The notes: a model not told the origin generated them from the letters alone. A stretch of DNA of 64,000 bases from Actinomadura chibensis NBRC 106107 (GCF_001552135.1 NZ_BCQP01000037.1:1-64000); one strand, 5' to 3'; shown: positions 8,158 through 17,799, numbered from the stretch's first letter. Translations and numbers: made by a program.

Positions 8158-8946
8158 TCAGGCTTGGGCGGCGGCGCCGACCACGACGGGGGGCTCCGCG
8201 CCGCGGGCGTGCTCGGCCTCGACGACGTCGGCGATGACGGCGGTGATGTTGTCCGGCCCGCCGTTGTCGCGGGCCTGCGCGATCAGCCGGTCGACGGCGC
8301 GCCGCGGGTCGGCCTCGGCGGACAGGATCTCGTAGATGCGCTGGGCGTCGACGGGACCGGACAGGCCGTCCGAGCAGAGCAGGTAGCGGTCGCCGAGGCG
8401 GGCCTCGCGCAGCCGCAGGTCGGGCTCGCGGTCCTCGCGGCCGTCCAGCACCCGGTACAGGACGTGCGACAGCCGGGACGTCTCGGCGGGGTCGGCCTGC
8501 TGGCCGGCCTGTTCGGCCTCCGCCTTGAGCAGCTCGTCCATCGTGTGGTCCTGCGTCATCTGGAACAGCTCGCCGTCGCGCAGCAGGTAGCCGCGCGAGT
8601 CGCCGACGTGCGCGAGCGCGACGGACTCGCCGGACCACAGCATGGCGGTCAGCGTCGTGCCCATCCTGCTCAGGTCGGGACGTTCCTCCCGGACGATGCG
8701 CAGCTTCTCGTTGGCCTCGGCGACGGCGCGGCCCAGCATGTCGACGAGGTCGTCGCCCTCGCGGGCGTCGGCGTCGAGCGAGCGCAGGGATCCGATGACC
8801 GTCGAACTCGCCACCTCGCCGCCCGCGTAGCCGCCCATGCCGTCGGCGACCGCGATCAGCCGCGCGCCGGCGTATCCCGAGTCCTCGTTGTTCTCTCGGT
8901 TGCAGCCGATGTCGCTTCCGGCCGCGTATCTGATTGCTACGTTCAT
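8158..8946 (-). CDS. PP2C-family serine/threonine protein phosphatase, 262 aa
   Basis: PPM/PP2C motifs appear in order: RENNED (residues about 17-22), ADGMGGYAGGE, the GDSRGYLLRDG strand, SDGLSG, and GGPDNITAVIADVV near the end. The aspartates in these motifs bind the two catalytic Mn2+/Mg2+ ions. Unlike PstP there is no transmembrane segment or extracellular tail, so this is a cytoplasmic phosphatase, plausibly reversing Hanks-kinase phosphorylation. No kinase gene is adjacent. ATG at 8946 has no good Shine-Dalgarno. The response regulator gene ends 36 bp further upstream and may or may not share a promoter. Confidence 0.92.
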   Translation of the reverse strand: MNVAIRYAAGSDIGCNRENNEDSGYAGARLIAVADGMGGYAGGEVASSTVIGSLRSLDADAREGDDLVDMLGRAVAEANEKLRIVREERPDLSRMGTTLTAMLWSGESVALAHVGDSRGYLLRDGELFQMTQDHTMDELLKAEAEQAGQQADPAETSRLSHVLYRVLDGREDREPDLRLREARLGDRYLLCSDGLSGPVDAQRIYEILSAEADPRRAVDRLIAQARDNGGPDNITAVIADVVEAEHARGAEPPVVVGAAAQA

Positions 8947-8982
8947 ACCAATTTCGATGACGATCCTGTCAGAGGAGTTGTA

Positions 8983-9726
8983 TCAGTCGCGGACGTCGGC
9001 CCTACCGGTTTCCCCGACGATCCCGGCCGCGCCGTCGTCGCCGGACGAGCCGACGCCGTGCCGGACGGCGTACAGGGCCGCCTGCGTCCGATCCTGGACT
9101 CCCAGTTTCATGAGCAGATTACTGACGTGCGTCTTGACCGTCTTCTCGGACACCACGAGCGCGCGTGCGATCTCCCGGTTGGACCTGCCGCGCGCGATGT
9201 GCACGAGCACCTCCCGTTCCCGTTCGGTCAGCGCGGCGAGGCCGCGGTCGTCACCCTGGCCGGGGCCGCCGGCCGTCCCGGACCGCACCATCGCCTCGGC
9301 CGCGTCGGGCGCGAACAGGACGTGCCCGTCGTGCACGGCCCGGATCGCCTGGACGAGAGCCTGCGGGTCGACGTCCTTGTACAGGTACCCGGCGGCGCCC
9401 GCCCGCACCGCCGGGAGCACGTGCCCGCGCTCGGTGACGCTGGTCAGGACGAGGACCCGTGCCGCCACCCCACGAGCCCGCAGCTCCGTCAGCGCGGTCA
9501 GGCCGTCGGCGCCGGGCATCTTGAGGTCCATGAGCACGATATCGGGCTCCAGGGATTCGGCCAGTGTCACGGCCGACGTGCCGTCCGCTGCCTCCCCGAC
9601 GACGTCGATGTCGTCCTGGATGCCGAGGAACGTGCGCAGCCCCTGCCGGACGACGGGATGGTCGTCGGCGATGAGCACCCTGATCGGCGCCTTCCCCCGC
9701 GGGCCCGGGAGGTCGTCGGCGGTCAC
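8983..9726 (-). CDS. NarL/FixJ-family response regulator, 247 aa
   Basis: Receiver domain (residues 14-130) with acidic pair D21/D22 (ADDHPVVRQG), phospho-acceptor D67 (MDLKMPGADG) and the conserved lysine in YLYKD. The LuxR-type helix-turn-helix is LTEREREVLVHIARGRSNREIARAL...SEKTVKTHVSNLL. Start is the GTG at 9726, whose GTGA overlaps the TGA stop of the histidine kinase by 4 bp, giving translational coupling. It is the cognate output of that kinase. The C-terminal tail is glycine-rich. Target genes are not evident; the downstream PP2C gene is a candidate by position. Confidence 0.93.
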   Translation of the reverse strand: MTADDLPGPRGKAPIRVLIADDHPVVRQGLRTFLGIQDDIDVVGEAADGTSAVTLAESLEPDIVLMDLKMPGADGLTALTELRARGVAARVLVLTSVTERGHVLPAVRAGAAGYLYKDVDPQALVQAIRAVHDGHVLFAPDAAEAMVRSGTAGGPGQGDDRGLAALTEREREVLVHIARGRSNREIARALVVSEKTVKTHVSNLLMKLGVQDRTQAALYAVRHGVGSSGDDGAAGIVGETGRADVRD

Positions 9727-10865
9727 AGCGGCACCTCCAGCCGGACGGTCGTGCCGCGTCCGGGCGCGGCGTCGATGGTGAGGTCGCCGCCGATCGAGTA
9801 CGCCCGGTCGCGCATGGACGCGAGGCCGAGCCCGTTCTGCGGCTCGGCCGTGTCGGCCGGGTCGAAGCCCGTGCCGTCGTCGGCGACCTCCAGCACGGCC
9901 TGCCCGTCCGCGGTGCCGAGGCGGACCTCGACCGTCCGGGCCTTGGCGTGCCGGAGCGCGTTGTAGAGGGCCTCCTGCGTGATGCGGAACGCGACGGCCT
10001 CGTGCTCCTCCGGCAGGACGACGGCCTCGTCCGCGGCGATCCGCACCTCGGCCTCGTGCGCCCGGTCGAGCACCTCGACGTGCTTGCGCAGCGAGGACAC
10101 CAGCCCGTCGGCGAGGTCCGCCGGGCGCAGCTCGAAGATCACGGCGCGCAGCTCGGCGAGCGCCTCGGCGGCGAGCCGCTCGACCTGCTCCAGTTCCCGG
10201 ACGGTCCGCGCCGGGTCGCGTTCGGCCAGCGCGGACGCGGTGCGCGCGGTCAGCCGCAGCGAGAACAGCTTCTGCGCGACCGCGTCGTGCAGCTCGCGCG
10301 CCATCCGGTTGCGCTCGGCGACGACGGTCAGCTCGCGGTTGTGCTCGTACAGGCGGGCGTTCGTCACTGCGATCGCGGCGTGCGCGGCGAACAGGGTGAG
10401 GACGTCCTCGTCGTCCTTGGTGAAACCGCCGGGGGTCCGCTTGTTGGCGAGGAAGACGATGCCGAGGACGTCCTCCCCGTCGCGGATCGGCACGCCGATG
10501 AAGTCCTTCAGGACGGGATGCGCGACCGGCCACCCCTCGAACTCCGGCTCGCGGCGGATGTCGGCGAGCCGCTTCGGCGTGTCGCCCTTCAGCATCGCGG
10601 CGAGCATGCCGTGCTGGCGGGGCAGCGGCCCGATCCGCTCCCACTCCTCGTCGGAGACGCCCTCGACGACGAACTCGGCGAACGAGCCCTCGTCGTCGGG
10701 CACGCCGAGCGCGGCGTAGCGGGCGTCGAGCAGCTGCGCCGCCGCCCGGACGATCACCTGGAGCACCTCGTGCACGGACAGGTGGCGGGTGACCGCGAGC
10801 ACGGCCGAGCTCACGGCGTGCAGGGTCGCGCCCTGCTCACCGCCGCAGCCGTCGCCCGTCTCCAT
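9723..10865 (-). CDS. GAF-domain sensor histidine kinase (HisKA_3), 380 aa
   Basis: Residues about 15-170 form a GAF sensor domain (VHEVLQVIVRAAAQLLDARYAAL begins it). Then comes HisKA_3 with phospho-acceptor H193 in MARELHDAVAQKL, and a HATPase_c domain with NALRHAKA (N-box) and VADDGTGFD (G1), NGLGLASMRDRA (G2). There is no membrane segment, so it senses a cytoplasmic signal. The layout is like DevS/DosT, but with one GAF domain and no way to tell from sequence whether heme is bound. It transfers phosphate to the NarL-type regulator encoded 4 bp overlapping downstream. ATG at 10865. The divergent gap to 11092 (226 bp) would hold its promoter. Confidence 0.93.
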   Translation of the reverse strand: METGDGCGGEQGATLHAVSSAVLAVTRHLSVHEVLQVIVRAAAQLLDARYAALGVPDDEGSFAEFVVEGVSDEEWERIGPLPRQHGMLAAMLKGDTPKRLADIRREPEFEGWPVAHPVLKDFIGVPIRDGEDVLGIVFLANKRTPGGFTKDDEDVLTLFAAHAAIAVTNARLYEHNRELTVVAERNRMARELHDAVAQKLFSLRLTARTASALAERDPARTVRELEQVERLAAEALAELRAVIFELRPADLADGLVSSLRKHVEVLDRAHEAEVRIAADEAVVLPEEHEAVAFRITQEALYNALRHAKARTVEVRLGTADGQAVLEVADDGTGFDPADTAEPQNGLGLASMRDRAYSIGGDLTIDAAPGRGTTVRLEVPL

Positions 10866-11091
10866 CCGGCCTCTCGTCTCCGCTGGCCGCGCGCCCTTCC
10901 GGCGCCCGCATGTGAAGACCGTACTCTCTGTAGGGGCCTTCTCGAATCAGCCCCGGGGAGGACGCGCGCGGACGGGGCCGTCCGCTCGCCGCCGCCGCGT
11001 CCCGGGACGCGGGTCCTAGGACCATCTGACCACCGCCACCGGGGCCCGTCGGCCGATGCCGCGGTGGCCTCCGCTTCCTAGCGTCGGGGGC

Positions 11092-11808
11092 ATGGACACC
11101 GCCCTCTTCGACACCGCCTTCGCGAAAACGGCTCTGATCACCGGGGCGTCCCGCGGGCTCGGCCTGGCGCTCGCCCGGCTGCTCGCCCGCGACGGCTGGC
11201 GCGTCGTCGCCGACGCGCGCGACGCCGACGCGCTGAAGGCCGCCCTCGGGGAGATCGACGGCGACTTCCCGGGGAGCGTCGCCGCCGTCCCCGGGGACGT
11301 CACCGACCCGGCGCACCGCGCCGACCTCGTCCGGGCGGCGGGCGACGGGCTCGACCTGCTCGTCAACAACGCGAGCACGCTCGGCCCGACGCCGCTGCCC
11401 CGGCTCGCCGACCTGCCCGTCGCGGACCTCGCGGACACGTTCGCCACGAACGTCCTCGCCCCGCTGGCGCTGATCCAGGACGCCCTGCCGCGCCTGCGGG
11501 GGCGGCGCGGCGCGATCCTCAACATCACCTCGGACGCGGCCGTCGAGGACTACGCGACGTGGGGCGGCTACGGGGCGTCCAAGGCCGCGCTGGAGCAGCT
11601 CTCGCACGTCCTCGCCGCCGAGGAGCCGGACGTCGCCGTCTGGTGGGCCGACCCGGGCGAGATGAACACCGCGATGCTCCGCGCCGCCGGGGAGGACGCG
11701 GACGCCGCGCCCCCGCCCGAAGAGGCCGCCGCCGCGCTGCTCCGCCTCGTCGCCGACCGCCTTCCGAGCGGCCGGTACCGGGCCGCTGACCTGGCCGGTG
11801 CAAGATGA
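11092..11808 (+). CDS. Short-chain dehydrogenase/reductase, 238 aa
   Basis: Rossmann NAD(P)-binding glycine motif TGASRGLG near residue 16, NNAS, and the catalytic Tyr-x3-Lys as YGASK. The conserved serine precedes it in NITSD. Substrate cannot be told. Start ATG 11092 (after GGGGG) is preferred over an in-frame ATG at 11056 because the NAD domain begins within 15 residues. Its stop overlaps the MFS start (ATGA, 11805-11808). It therefore leads a three-gene coupled operon with the MFS transporter and the QueA-like enzyme. Confidence 0.88.
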   Translation: MDTALFDTAFAKTALITGASRGLGLALARLLARDGWRVVADARDADALKAALGEIDGDFPGSVAAVPGDVTDPAHRADLVRAAGDGLDLLVNNASTLGPTPLPRLADLPVADLADTFATNVLAPLALIQDALPRLRGRRGAILNITSDAAVEDYATWGGYGASKAALEQLSHVLAAEEPDVAVWWADPGEMNTAMLRAAGEDADAAPPPEEAAAALLRLVADRLPSGRYRAADLAGAR

Positions 11809-13166
11809 CCACCGTGCTGGAGCATGAGCGGAAGACGGTCCCGGCCGGCGGCGTGCTGCGCGCCGGATACCGGGGCGCGACGTTCGGGATCGTCCTGGTC
11901 GTCACGTTGCTGGCCTTCGAGAGCATGGCGGTCGGGACCGTCATGCCGGTCGTCGCGGACGACCTGAACGGCCTGTCCCTCTACGCGTGGGGCTTCAGCG
12001 CCACGCTGATCATGAGCCTGCTGTCGACGGTCCTCGCGGGCGGCTGGATCGATCGGTCCGGGCCCGTGAAGCCGCTGCTCGCCGGGCTCGCGACGTTCGT
12101 CGCCGGGCTGGTCGTCGCGGGCGCGGCGCCGTCCATGTGGCTGTTCGTCGCCGGGCGCGCCGTGCAGGGACTCGGGACGGGCGTCTCGCTCGTCGCGCTG
12201 TACGTCGTGATCGCCCGCGTGTACCCGGAGGAGCTGCGCTCCCGCGTGTTCGCGGCGCTGTCGGCGGCGTGGGTGCTGCCGTCGCTGGTCGGGCCCGGGG
12301 TCGGCGGCGTCGTCGCCGAGCACCTGGGGTGGCGGTGGGTGTTCCTCGGGCTGGTGCCGCTGGTCGTCCCGCCGACCGTGCTGCTCGTCCCGGCGCTGCG
12401 CGGGATCAGGACGGTGGACGCCGCCCCGGCCCCCGGCCGGGGCCGGTACGCGGCCGCCGTGTCGGTCGCGGCGGGCGCGGGCGTCCTGCTCTACGGCCTC
12501 GACCGCCCCGGCTGGACGCTCGCGATCGCCGCCGCCGCAGGGCTCGCGGGGCTGGCGTTCGGGCTGCCCAAGCTGCTGCCCGCCGGGACGCTCCGGCTCC
12601 GCCGCGGGCTGCCGAGCGTCGTCCTCGTCCGGGGGCTGCTGTCCGGCTCGTTCTTCGGCATGGACGTCTTCATCCCCCTCGCCCTGACCCGGCTGCACGG
12701 CTTCAGCGCGGCGCAGGCCGGGATCGTGCTGACGGTCGGCGCGCTCGGCTGGTCGGCGGCGTCCCAGATCCAGGGCCGCTCGCAACGGCCCCGCGAGTTC
12801 TACGCGCTGCTCGGCGCCGTGCTCGTCACCGCCGGGATCGTCGCCGCCGCCGTCACGCTCCAGCTCTCCGGCTGGCTCGCCGCGCCCGCGTGGATCATCG
12901 GCGGGGCGGGGATGGGCTTCTCGATCGGGAGCCTGTCGGTCCTGCTGCTCGACCTGTCCCCGGAGGAGGAGCAGGGGGTCAACTCGTCCGCGCTGCAGAT
13001 CGGGGACACGCTCGGCTCGTCCCTCGTGGTGGGCGCGGCGGGCGCGCTGGTCGCCGGGTTCGGGACCGCGCGGCTCGGCACGGGCCTCGCCGTCGCCGGG
13101 ACGCTGTTCGCCGTGATCGCGCTGCTCGGCGTGTTCGCCGCCCTCCGGCTGGAGGTGCGGGAATGA
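11805..13166 (+). CDS. MFS transporter, probable drug/metabolite exporter, 453 aa
   Basis: About 12-14 hydrophobic segments. The MFS loop 2-3 motif appears in diverged form as GGWIDRSGPVKPLL, and a conserved arginine/glycine stretch (VAGRAVQGLGTGVSL) marks helix 4 as in DHA2-type drug:H+ antiporters. It overlaps both neighbours by 4 bp (ATGA at each end), so it is translated together with the SDR and QueA-like genes. Substrate unknown; export of a small molecule made or modified by the operon is an inference. Confidence 0.88.
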   Translation: MTTVLEHERKTVPAGGVLRAGYRGATFGIVLVVTLLAFESMAVGTVMPVVADDLNGLSLYAWGFSATLIMSLLSTVLAGGWIDRSGPVKPLLAGLATFVAGLVVAGAAPSMWLFVAGRAVQGLGTGVSLVALYVVIARVYPEELRSRVFAALSAAWVLPSLVGPGVGGVVAEHLGWRWVFLGLVPLVVPPTVLLVPALRGIRTVDAAPAPGRGRYAAAVSVAAGAGVLLYGLDRPGWTLAIAAAAGLAGLAFGLPKLLPAGTLRLRRGLPSVVLVRGLLSGSFFGMDVFIPLALTRLHGFSAAQAGIVLTVGALGWSAASQIQGRSQRPREFYALLGAVLVTAGIVAAAVTLQLSGWLAAPAWIIGGAGMGFSIGSLSVLLLDLSPEEEQGVNSSALQIGDTLGSSLVVGAAGALVAGFGTARLGTGLAVAGTLFAVIALLGVFAALRLEVRE

Positions 13167-14191
13167 CCGTCGAGTTCACCCTGCCGCCCGCGCTGGAGGC
13201 GCACGAGCCGCCCGAAGCGCGCGGACGGAGCCGGGACGGCGTCCGCCTCCTCGTCTCCCGCCGCGCCACGGGCGAGGTCTCCCACCACGGGTTCCGCGAC
13301 CTGCCCGCGCTGCTCGACCCGGGCGACCTGCTCGTGGTCAACACGTCCGCGACGCTGCCCGCCGCCGTCCGGCTGGACCGGATCGGCGTCCACTTCTCGA
13401 CTCCCGTCCCCCCGGCGGAGGACGACGACCGGCTGTGGCTGGTTGAACTGCGGCGCCTCACCGGGAAGGCCAGCAAGCCCTATTCGGGCGGCTGCCCCGG
13501 CGAGTGGATCCCGCTGCCCGGCGGCGCGACCCTCACCCTGGTCGGACGGCGCACGCGGCGGCTGTGGGAGGCGCGGCTGAGCACGGACGTCGTCCCCTAC
13601 CTGCGGCGGTACGGGGTGCCGATCCGGTACGGGTACGTGCGGCGCGACTGGCCCACCGCCGCCTACCAGACGGCTTTCGCCTACGACCGGTCGTCCGGCG
13701 GGGCGGAGATGCCGAGCGCCGCCCGCCCGTTCACCCCCGAGCTGGTGACGCGGCTGGTGTCGGGCGGCGTCCACATCGCGCCGATCACGCTGCACACCGG
13801 GGTCGCGTCCCCGGAGGCAGGGGAGCCGCCGTACGCGGAGCGCTACGAGGTGCCGGAACCGACGGCCGCGCTGGTCGGACATGTCCGGAAGCGGGGCGGA
13901 CGGGTGATCGCGGTCGGCACCACCGCCGTCCGCGCCCTGGAAACTTCCGTCGACGGCTCAGGGAACGTTCGAGCCGCCAAAGGGTGGACGGAACATGTCG
14001 TGACGGCCGAGGGCGGCGTCCGCGCCGTGGACGGCCTCCTCACCGGTCTGCACGAGCCGAGGTCGTCGCATCTGCTGATGCTCACGGCCATTGCTGGCCA
14101 AGATCTTCTCGCCGCGACCTACGCCGCCGCGCTATCGGAAGGCTATCTCTGGCACGAATTCGGCGACGCGAACCTGATCGTCGCGAGGTGA
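13163..14191 (+). CDS. QueA-like S-adenosylmethionine:tRNA ribosyltransferase-isomerase, 342 aa
   Basis: Start is ATG 13163, overlapping the MFS stop; the frame stays open far upstream but only as a shadow of the MFS gene. QueA family features: NTSATLPA near residue 55, an SSGGAEMPSAARPFTPELV region, IAVGTTAVRALET, LTGLHEPRSSHLLMLTA and the closing EGYLWHEFGDANLIV. QueA transfers the ribosyl part of AdoMet to 7-deazaguanine-modified tRNA in queuosine synthesis. No tgt, queG or queCDEF gene is visible here. The loops differ from classical QueA (LHTGVASPEAG for the usual HVGxGTF), so this may be a paralogue with another substrate. Confidence 0.85.
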   Translation: MTVEFTLPPALEAHEPPEARGRSRDGVRLLVSRRATGEVSHHGFRDLPALLDPGDLLVVNTSATLPAAVRLDRIGVHFSTPVPPAEDDDRLWLVELRRLTGKASKPYSGGCPGEWIPLPGGATLTLVGRRTRRLWEARLSTDVVPYLRRYGVPIRYGYVRRDWPTAAYQTAFAYDRSSGGAEMPSAARPFTPELVTRLVSGGVHIAPITLHTGVASPEAGEPPYAERYEVPEPTAALVGHVRKRGGRVIAVGTTAVRALETSVDGSGNVRAAKGWTEHVVTAEGGVRAVDGLLTGLHEPRSSHLLMLTAIAGQDLLAATYAAALSEGYLWHEFGDANLIVAR

Positions 14192-14248
14192 CGGGGGCGC
14201 CCCTGCCGGAAGACCAGTGATCCACGGCCGGTACCGTGGAAAGCAGTC

Positions 14249-15469
14249 ATGGACGTGTCAGCGCAGCGCACGCTGCTCATCACACTCACCGGACGCGACC
14301 GCCCCGGAGTGACGTCGCGCCTCTTCAGGACCCTCGCCGAGTTCCCGCTCACCGTCGCCGACGTGGAGCAGGTCGTCATCCGCGGACGGCTCGTCCTCGG
14401 CGTCCTGCTCTCCTACACCGAGGGCGCCGACATCGGCCGCGTGTGGAACACGGCCGAGCGCGTCGCGAACGACCTCGACATGGAGGTCGAGCTGTCCACC
14501 GGGCGCAGCACGCGGATGCCGAAGCGGCGCGGGCGGCTGCACGTGACCGTCCTCGGCGCGCCGCTGCGGCCCGCCGCCATGGCCGGGATCGCCGGGCTGA
14601 TCTCCGCGCACGGCGCCAACATCGACCGGATCGAGCGCCTCGCGCACTACCCCGTCACCTGCATCGAGCTGGACGTCTCCGGCGCCGACCCGGACGCCCT
14701 GCGCGCCGCCCTCACCGCCGAGGCCGCCGGGCAGCAGGTGGACGTCGCCGTCCAGCAGAGCGGCCTGCACCGGCGCGCCAAGCGGCTGATCGTCATGGAC
14801 GTCGACTCCACCCTCATCCAGGGCGAGGTCATCGAGCTGCTCGCCCGGCACGCCGGGTGCCTCAACGAGGTCGCCAAGGTCACCGAGGCCGCGATGCGCG
14901 GCGAACTCGACTTCGAGGGGTCGCTGCGCGAACGCGTCGCGCTCCTCGCCGGGCTGGACGCCGCCGCCGTCGACGCGGTCCGCGGCGAGGTCAGGCTCGC
15001 CGCCGGGGCCCGGACGCTCGTCCGGACGCTGAAGCGGCTCGACTACAAGTTCGCGGTCGTCTCCGGCGGCTTCACCCAGGTCACCGACGCCATCGTCGAG
15101 GACCTCGGGATCGACTACTCGGCCGCGAACACCCTGGAGATCGTCGACGGCAAGCTCACCGGCCGCGTCACCGGCCCGGTCATCGACCGGGCGGGCAAGG
15201 CCGCCGCGCTCGAACGCTTCGCCCGCGAGGCGGGCATCCCGATCAGCCAGACCGTCGCGATCGGCGACGGCGCCAACGACCTCGACATGCTCCAGGCGGC
15301 GGGCCTCGGCATCGCCTACAACGCCAAACCGGTCGTCCGGGAGGCGGCCGACACCGCGGTCAACGTCCCCTACCTGGACACGATCCTCTTCCTCCTCGGC
15401 ATCTCCCGCGAGGAAGTGGAGGCCGCGGACGCCCTCGACTCCCAGGGCGGTACCTCCGCTCCTGGGTAG
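14249..15469 (+). CDS. serB: Phosphoserine phosphatase with two ACT domains
   Basis: Catalyses O-phosphoserine to serine, the last step of serine synthesis. The N-terminal 170 residues hold two ACT-type ligand-binding domains (RTLLITLTGRDRPGVTS and RLHVTVLGAPLRPAAMAGI). The HAD phosphatase domain follows, with nucleophile D184 and acid/base D186 in MDVDSTL, then VVSGGFTQV and AIGDGANDLDML. At 406 aa it matches actinobacterial SerB2 in size and layout. ATG 14249 follows GGAAAG. It begins 57 bp after the QueA-like gene and could be read from that operon or its own promoter. Confidence 0.93.
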   Translation: MDVSAQRTLLITLTGRDRPGVTSRLFRTLAEFPLTVADVEQVVIRGRLVLGVLLSYTEGADIGRVWNTAERVANDLDMEVELSTGRSTRMPKRRGRLHVTVLGAPLRPAAMAGIAGLISAHGANIDRIERLAHYPVTCIELDVSGADPDALRAALTAEAAGQQVDVAVQQSGLHRRAKRLIVMDVDSTLIQGEVIELLARHAGCLNEVAKVTEAAMRGELDFEGSLRERVALLAGLDAAAVDAVRGEVRLAAGARTLVRTLKRLDYKFAVVSGGFTQVTDAIVEDLGIDYSAANTLEIVDGKLTGRVTGPVIDRAGKAAALERFAREAGIPISQTVAIGDGANDLDMLQAAGLGIAYNAKPVVREAADTAVNVPYLDTILFLLGISREEVEAADALDSQGGTSAPG

Positions 15470-15478
15470 ACCCCCTTT

Positions 15479-17767
15479 GTGATCAAGCGGGTGCGGGAGG
15501 CGTACGCCCTCGCCGGCGGGGGGTCGGCGGCGCCGTTCTACGGGCTGGCCGCCGCGCTCGCCATGGCCGTCCCGCTGTTCGCCGGGGCGGTCACCGGGCA
15601 CGGCCCGCAGGGGTCGATGATCGCGCTCGGCGCGTACCTGGTCGCGCTGCGGACGCCGGAAGGCCCGTACGGGGCGCGGGCCAGGGACCTCGCGGTCGGC
15701 GTGCTCGTGGTCGCGCTCGGGTCGACGGCGGGCGGGCTGCTGAGCGGGCACACCTGGCTCGCGGTCGCGGCCGTCCCGCCGCTGATCGCGCTCGGCGTCG
15801 CCGTCCCGCGGATCGGGTCGACGGCGGGGCTCGCGGTGCTGCTCAGCGCGGTCCGGCCACCGTCCGCGGACGTGATCGGGATCGGGCTGCTGGAGCTGAT
15901 CGGCGGGCTGCTCACCGCCGGGCTGCTGCTCGCGCCGTGGCCCGCGCGGCGGCTGCGCCCGCTGCGCGCCGCGCTCAGCGAGGCCGCCGACGCCGTCGCC
16001 GAGGCGCTGGACGCGGTCGCGCAGGACGTCGTCGCCGCCGACGCCGCCCCGCTCGACGCCGTCGAGCTGACGAACCCCGACCTGCTGGACGTGACCCGCA
16101 TCCCCGACTGGGAGGCCAAGCGGCGGACCGCGTCCGAGGCGCTGACCTCGGCCCGCGCCACGTACGCGCTGTACCGGACGGGACGCGGGCGCGGCGACCC
16201 GACGCGTCCGGAACGGCTGATCGACGCGCTCGGCCGCGTCCTGCACGAGACGGTGACGCTCCAGGCCGTCATCGAGGCGGCGAAGAACTACCCGCCGGAC
16301 CGCGACTGGGAACTGGAGACGCAGACGGCGATCTGGGCGCTCGCGGCGCGGCTGCGGCTGCTCGCCGGGGCGGTCGGCACGGCGGGCGAGGCGCCGCTCG
16401 GCGGGGAGGAGTCCGCGGCCGTGCGGCGGCTCGGCCGTGCCGCCGAGCACATCAGGCGCGCCGGGCTCGCCGGGGACGAGGACCTCATCGCGGTGTCGCT
16501 GATCGGGCAGGTGAACCGGTCGGTCGTCCGGATCGCGGGCGAGATCGCGTCCACCCGGCGGATCGTCGCGGGCGGGCTGCGGTTCGGGGTCGGCCCGCCG
16601 CGGCTGCCGCAGACCCTCGACCCGATGCCCGTCTGGACCCAGGCGCGCCGCGCCGTGCGGACGCGCTCCCCGATGTTCCGGCAGGTGGCCCGGGTGTTCG
16701 TGACGGCCGTCGCGGCGATGGCCATCGCCGCCGCGCTGCACCTGTCGCACGGCCACTGGATGACCGTCACCGCGATGCTGAGCCTGCGCGCCACCTACGG
16801 CGAGACCGTCGAACGCCTCGTGCAGCGCGTCGGCGGCACCGCGGCCGGGGCCGTCGTCGCGGCGCTCATCCTGACGCTCGCCGCCGACCAGCCCACCACC
16901 GCGCTGATCGTGTTCGGCTTCGCGCTCGCCGGGTTCGCGATGCGGTCGGTCAGCTTCGCCTACTGGGCGCTGTTCGGGACGCCGCTCGCGATGATGCTGC
17001 TCGACTTCTCCACCCCGGCGGGGTGGGCCACGGCCGGGGAGCGGATCGTGCTGACCTTCGCCGGGACGCTGATGTCGTACCTCGCCGTCCGGCTGCTGTG
17101 GCCCGCCGGGTACCTGGAGCGGCTGCCGGTCCGGCTGGAGCGGCTGCTCGACACGCACGCGGAGCTCGTCCGGACGACGGCGGACGTCCTGTCCGGGGAG
17201 CGCGTCCGGCTGCCGCACGACCGGATCGTCGGCGCGGAGCGGGCGGCGGAGGCCGTCGCCGAGGCGGGGACGCGGCTGGGGCAGGAGCGCGTCCTGGACG
17301 AGGAGCTGATCGCGATGCTGGAGACAGCCGTCGACGCCGCGCACCGCACCCGCGACCATCTGATCGCCGTCGCCCGGCTGTCCCGGGAGGAGGCCGTGGA
17401 CACCGGGCCGATGCCCGAGATCCTCGACCGCCTCGCCGACCAGTTGGAGGAGACCGCCGACCTGGTGGAGGAGCCCGAGGACCGTGATCCCGGGGAGCCG
17501 TCGCCGGTGGAGGAGCTGAGCGAGGAGCTCGCCGACCTCGACTCCCACCTGTCGACGCTGACCCGGCGGCGGCGCGCGGAGATCGCGTCGGGGGGCGGCG
17601 GGGAGGACATGACGCCCGTCCAGCACGCGTTGCTGCAGGTGTCCGGGACCCGGCACACGATCGGGGCGCTGCGCCGCGACACCGCGACGGTCATCGAGTC
17701 TTCGCTGGACGCGGTCGATCGGCTCCAGGAGCGTGATCGGGGGACTTCTCTGCTGCTACGCCGCTGA
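15479..17767 (+). CDS. FUSC-family membrane protein (aromatic acid exporter-like), 762 aa
   Basis: Two hydrophobic blocks (residues about 20-150 and 400-540) separated by a soluble helical region, followed by a long acidic coiled tail: the layout of FUSC/AaeB-type proteins. The second block includes HWMTVTAMLSLRATYGETVERLVQRVGGTAAG, the typical FUSC signature. Family members export aromatic acids or other toxic anions, or have unknown transport roles. Start is GTG 15479, 9 bp after serB, with no strong ribosome-binding site; GTG 15491 is an alternative. Spacing suggests co-transcription with serB. Confidence 0.85.
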   Translation: MIKRVREAYALAGGGSAAPFYGLAAALAMAVPLFAGAVTGHGPQGSMIALGAYLVALRTPEGPYGARARDLAVGVLVVALGSTAGGLLSGHTWLAVAAVPPLIALGVAVPRIGSTAGLAVLLSAVRPPSADVIGIGLLELIGGLLTAGLLLAPWPARRLRPLRAALSEAADAVAEALDAVAQDVVAADAAPLDAVELTNPDLLDVTRIPDWEAKRRTASEALTSARATYALYRTGRGRGDPTRPERLIDALGRVLHETVTLQAVIEAAKNYPPDRDWELETQTAIWALAARLRLLAGAVGTAGEAPLGGEESAAVRRLGRAAEHIRRAGLAGDEDLIAVSLIGQVNRSVVRIAGEIASTRRIVAGGLRFGVGPPRLPQTLDPMPVWTQARRAVRTRSPMFRQVARVFVTAVAAMAIAAALHLSHGHWMTVTAMLSLRATYGETVERLVQRVGGTAAGAVVAALILTLAADQPTTALIVFGFALAGFAMRSVSFAYWALFGTPLAMMLLDFSTPAGWATAGERIVLTFAGTLMSYLAVRLLWPAGYLERLPVRLERLLDTHAELVRTTADVLSGERVRLPHDRIVGAERAAEAVAEAGTRLGQERVLDEELIAMLETAVDAAHRTRDHLIAVARLSREEAVDTGPMPEILDRLADQLEETADLVEEPEDRDPGEPSPVEELSEELADLDSHLSTLTRRRRAEIASGGGGEDMTPVQHALLQVSGTRHTIGALRRDTATVIESSLDAVDRLQERDRGTSLLLRR

Positions 17768-17799
17768 GGTTGTGTTGGGGTGGGCGTAGGCGTGGGGGG

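Noticed and set aside
14258..17656. Minus-strand open frame of over 1100 codons
   Set aside because: It is the mirror of serB and the FUSC gene, is Arg/Gly/His-rich and resembles no protein.
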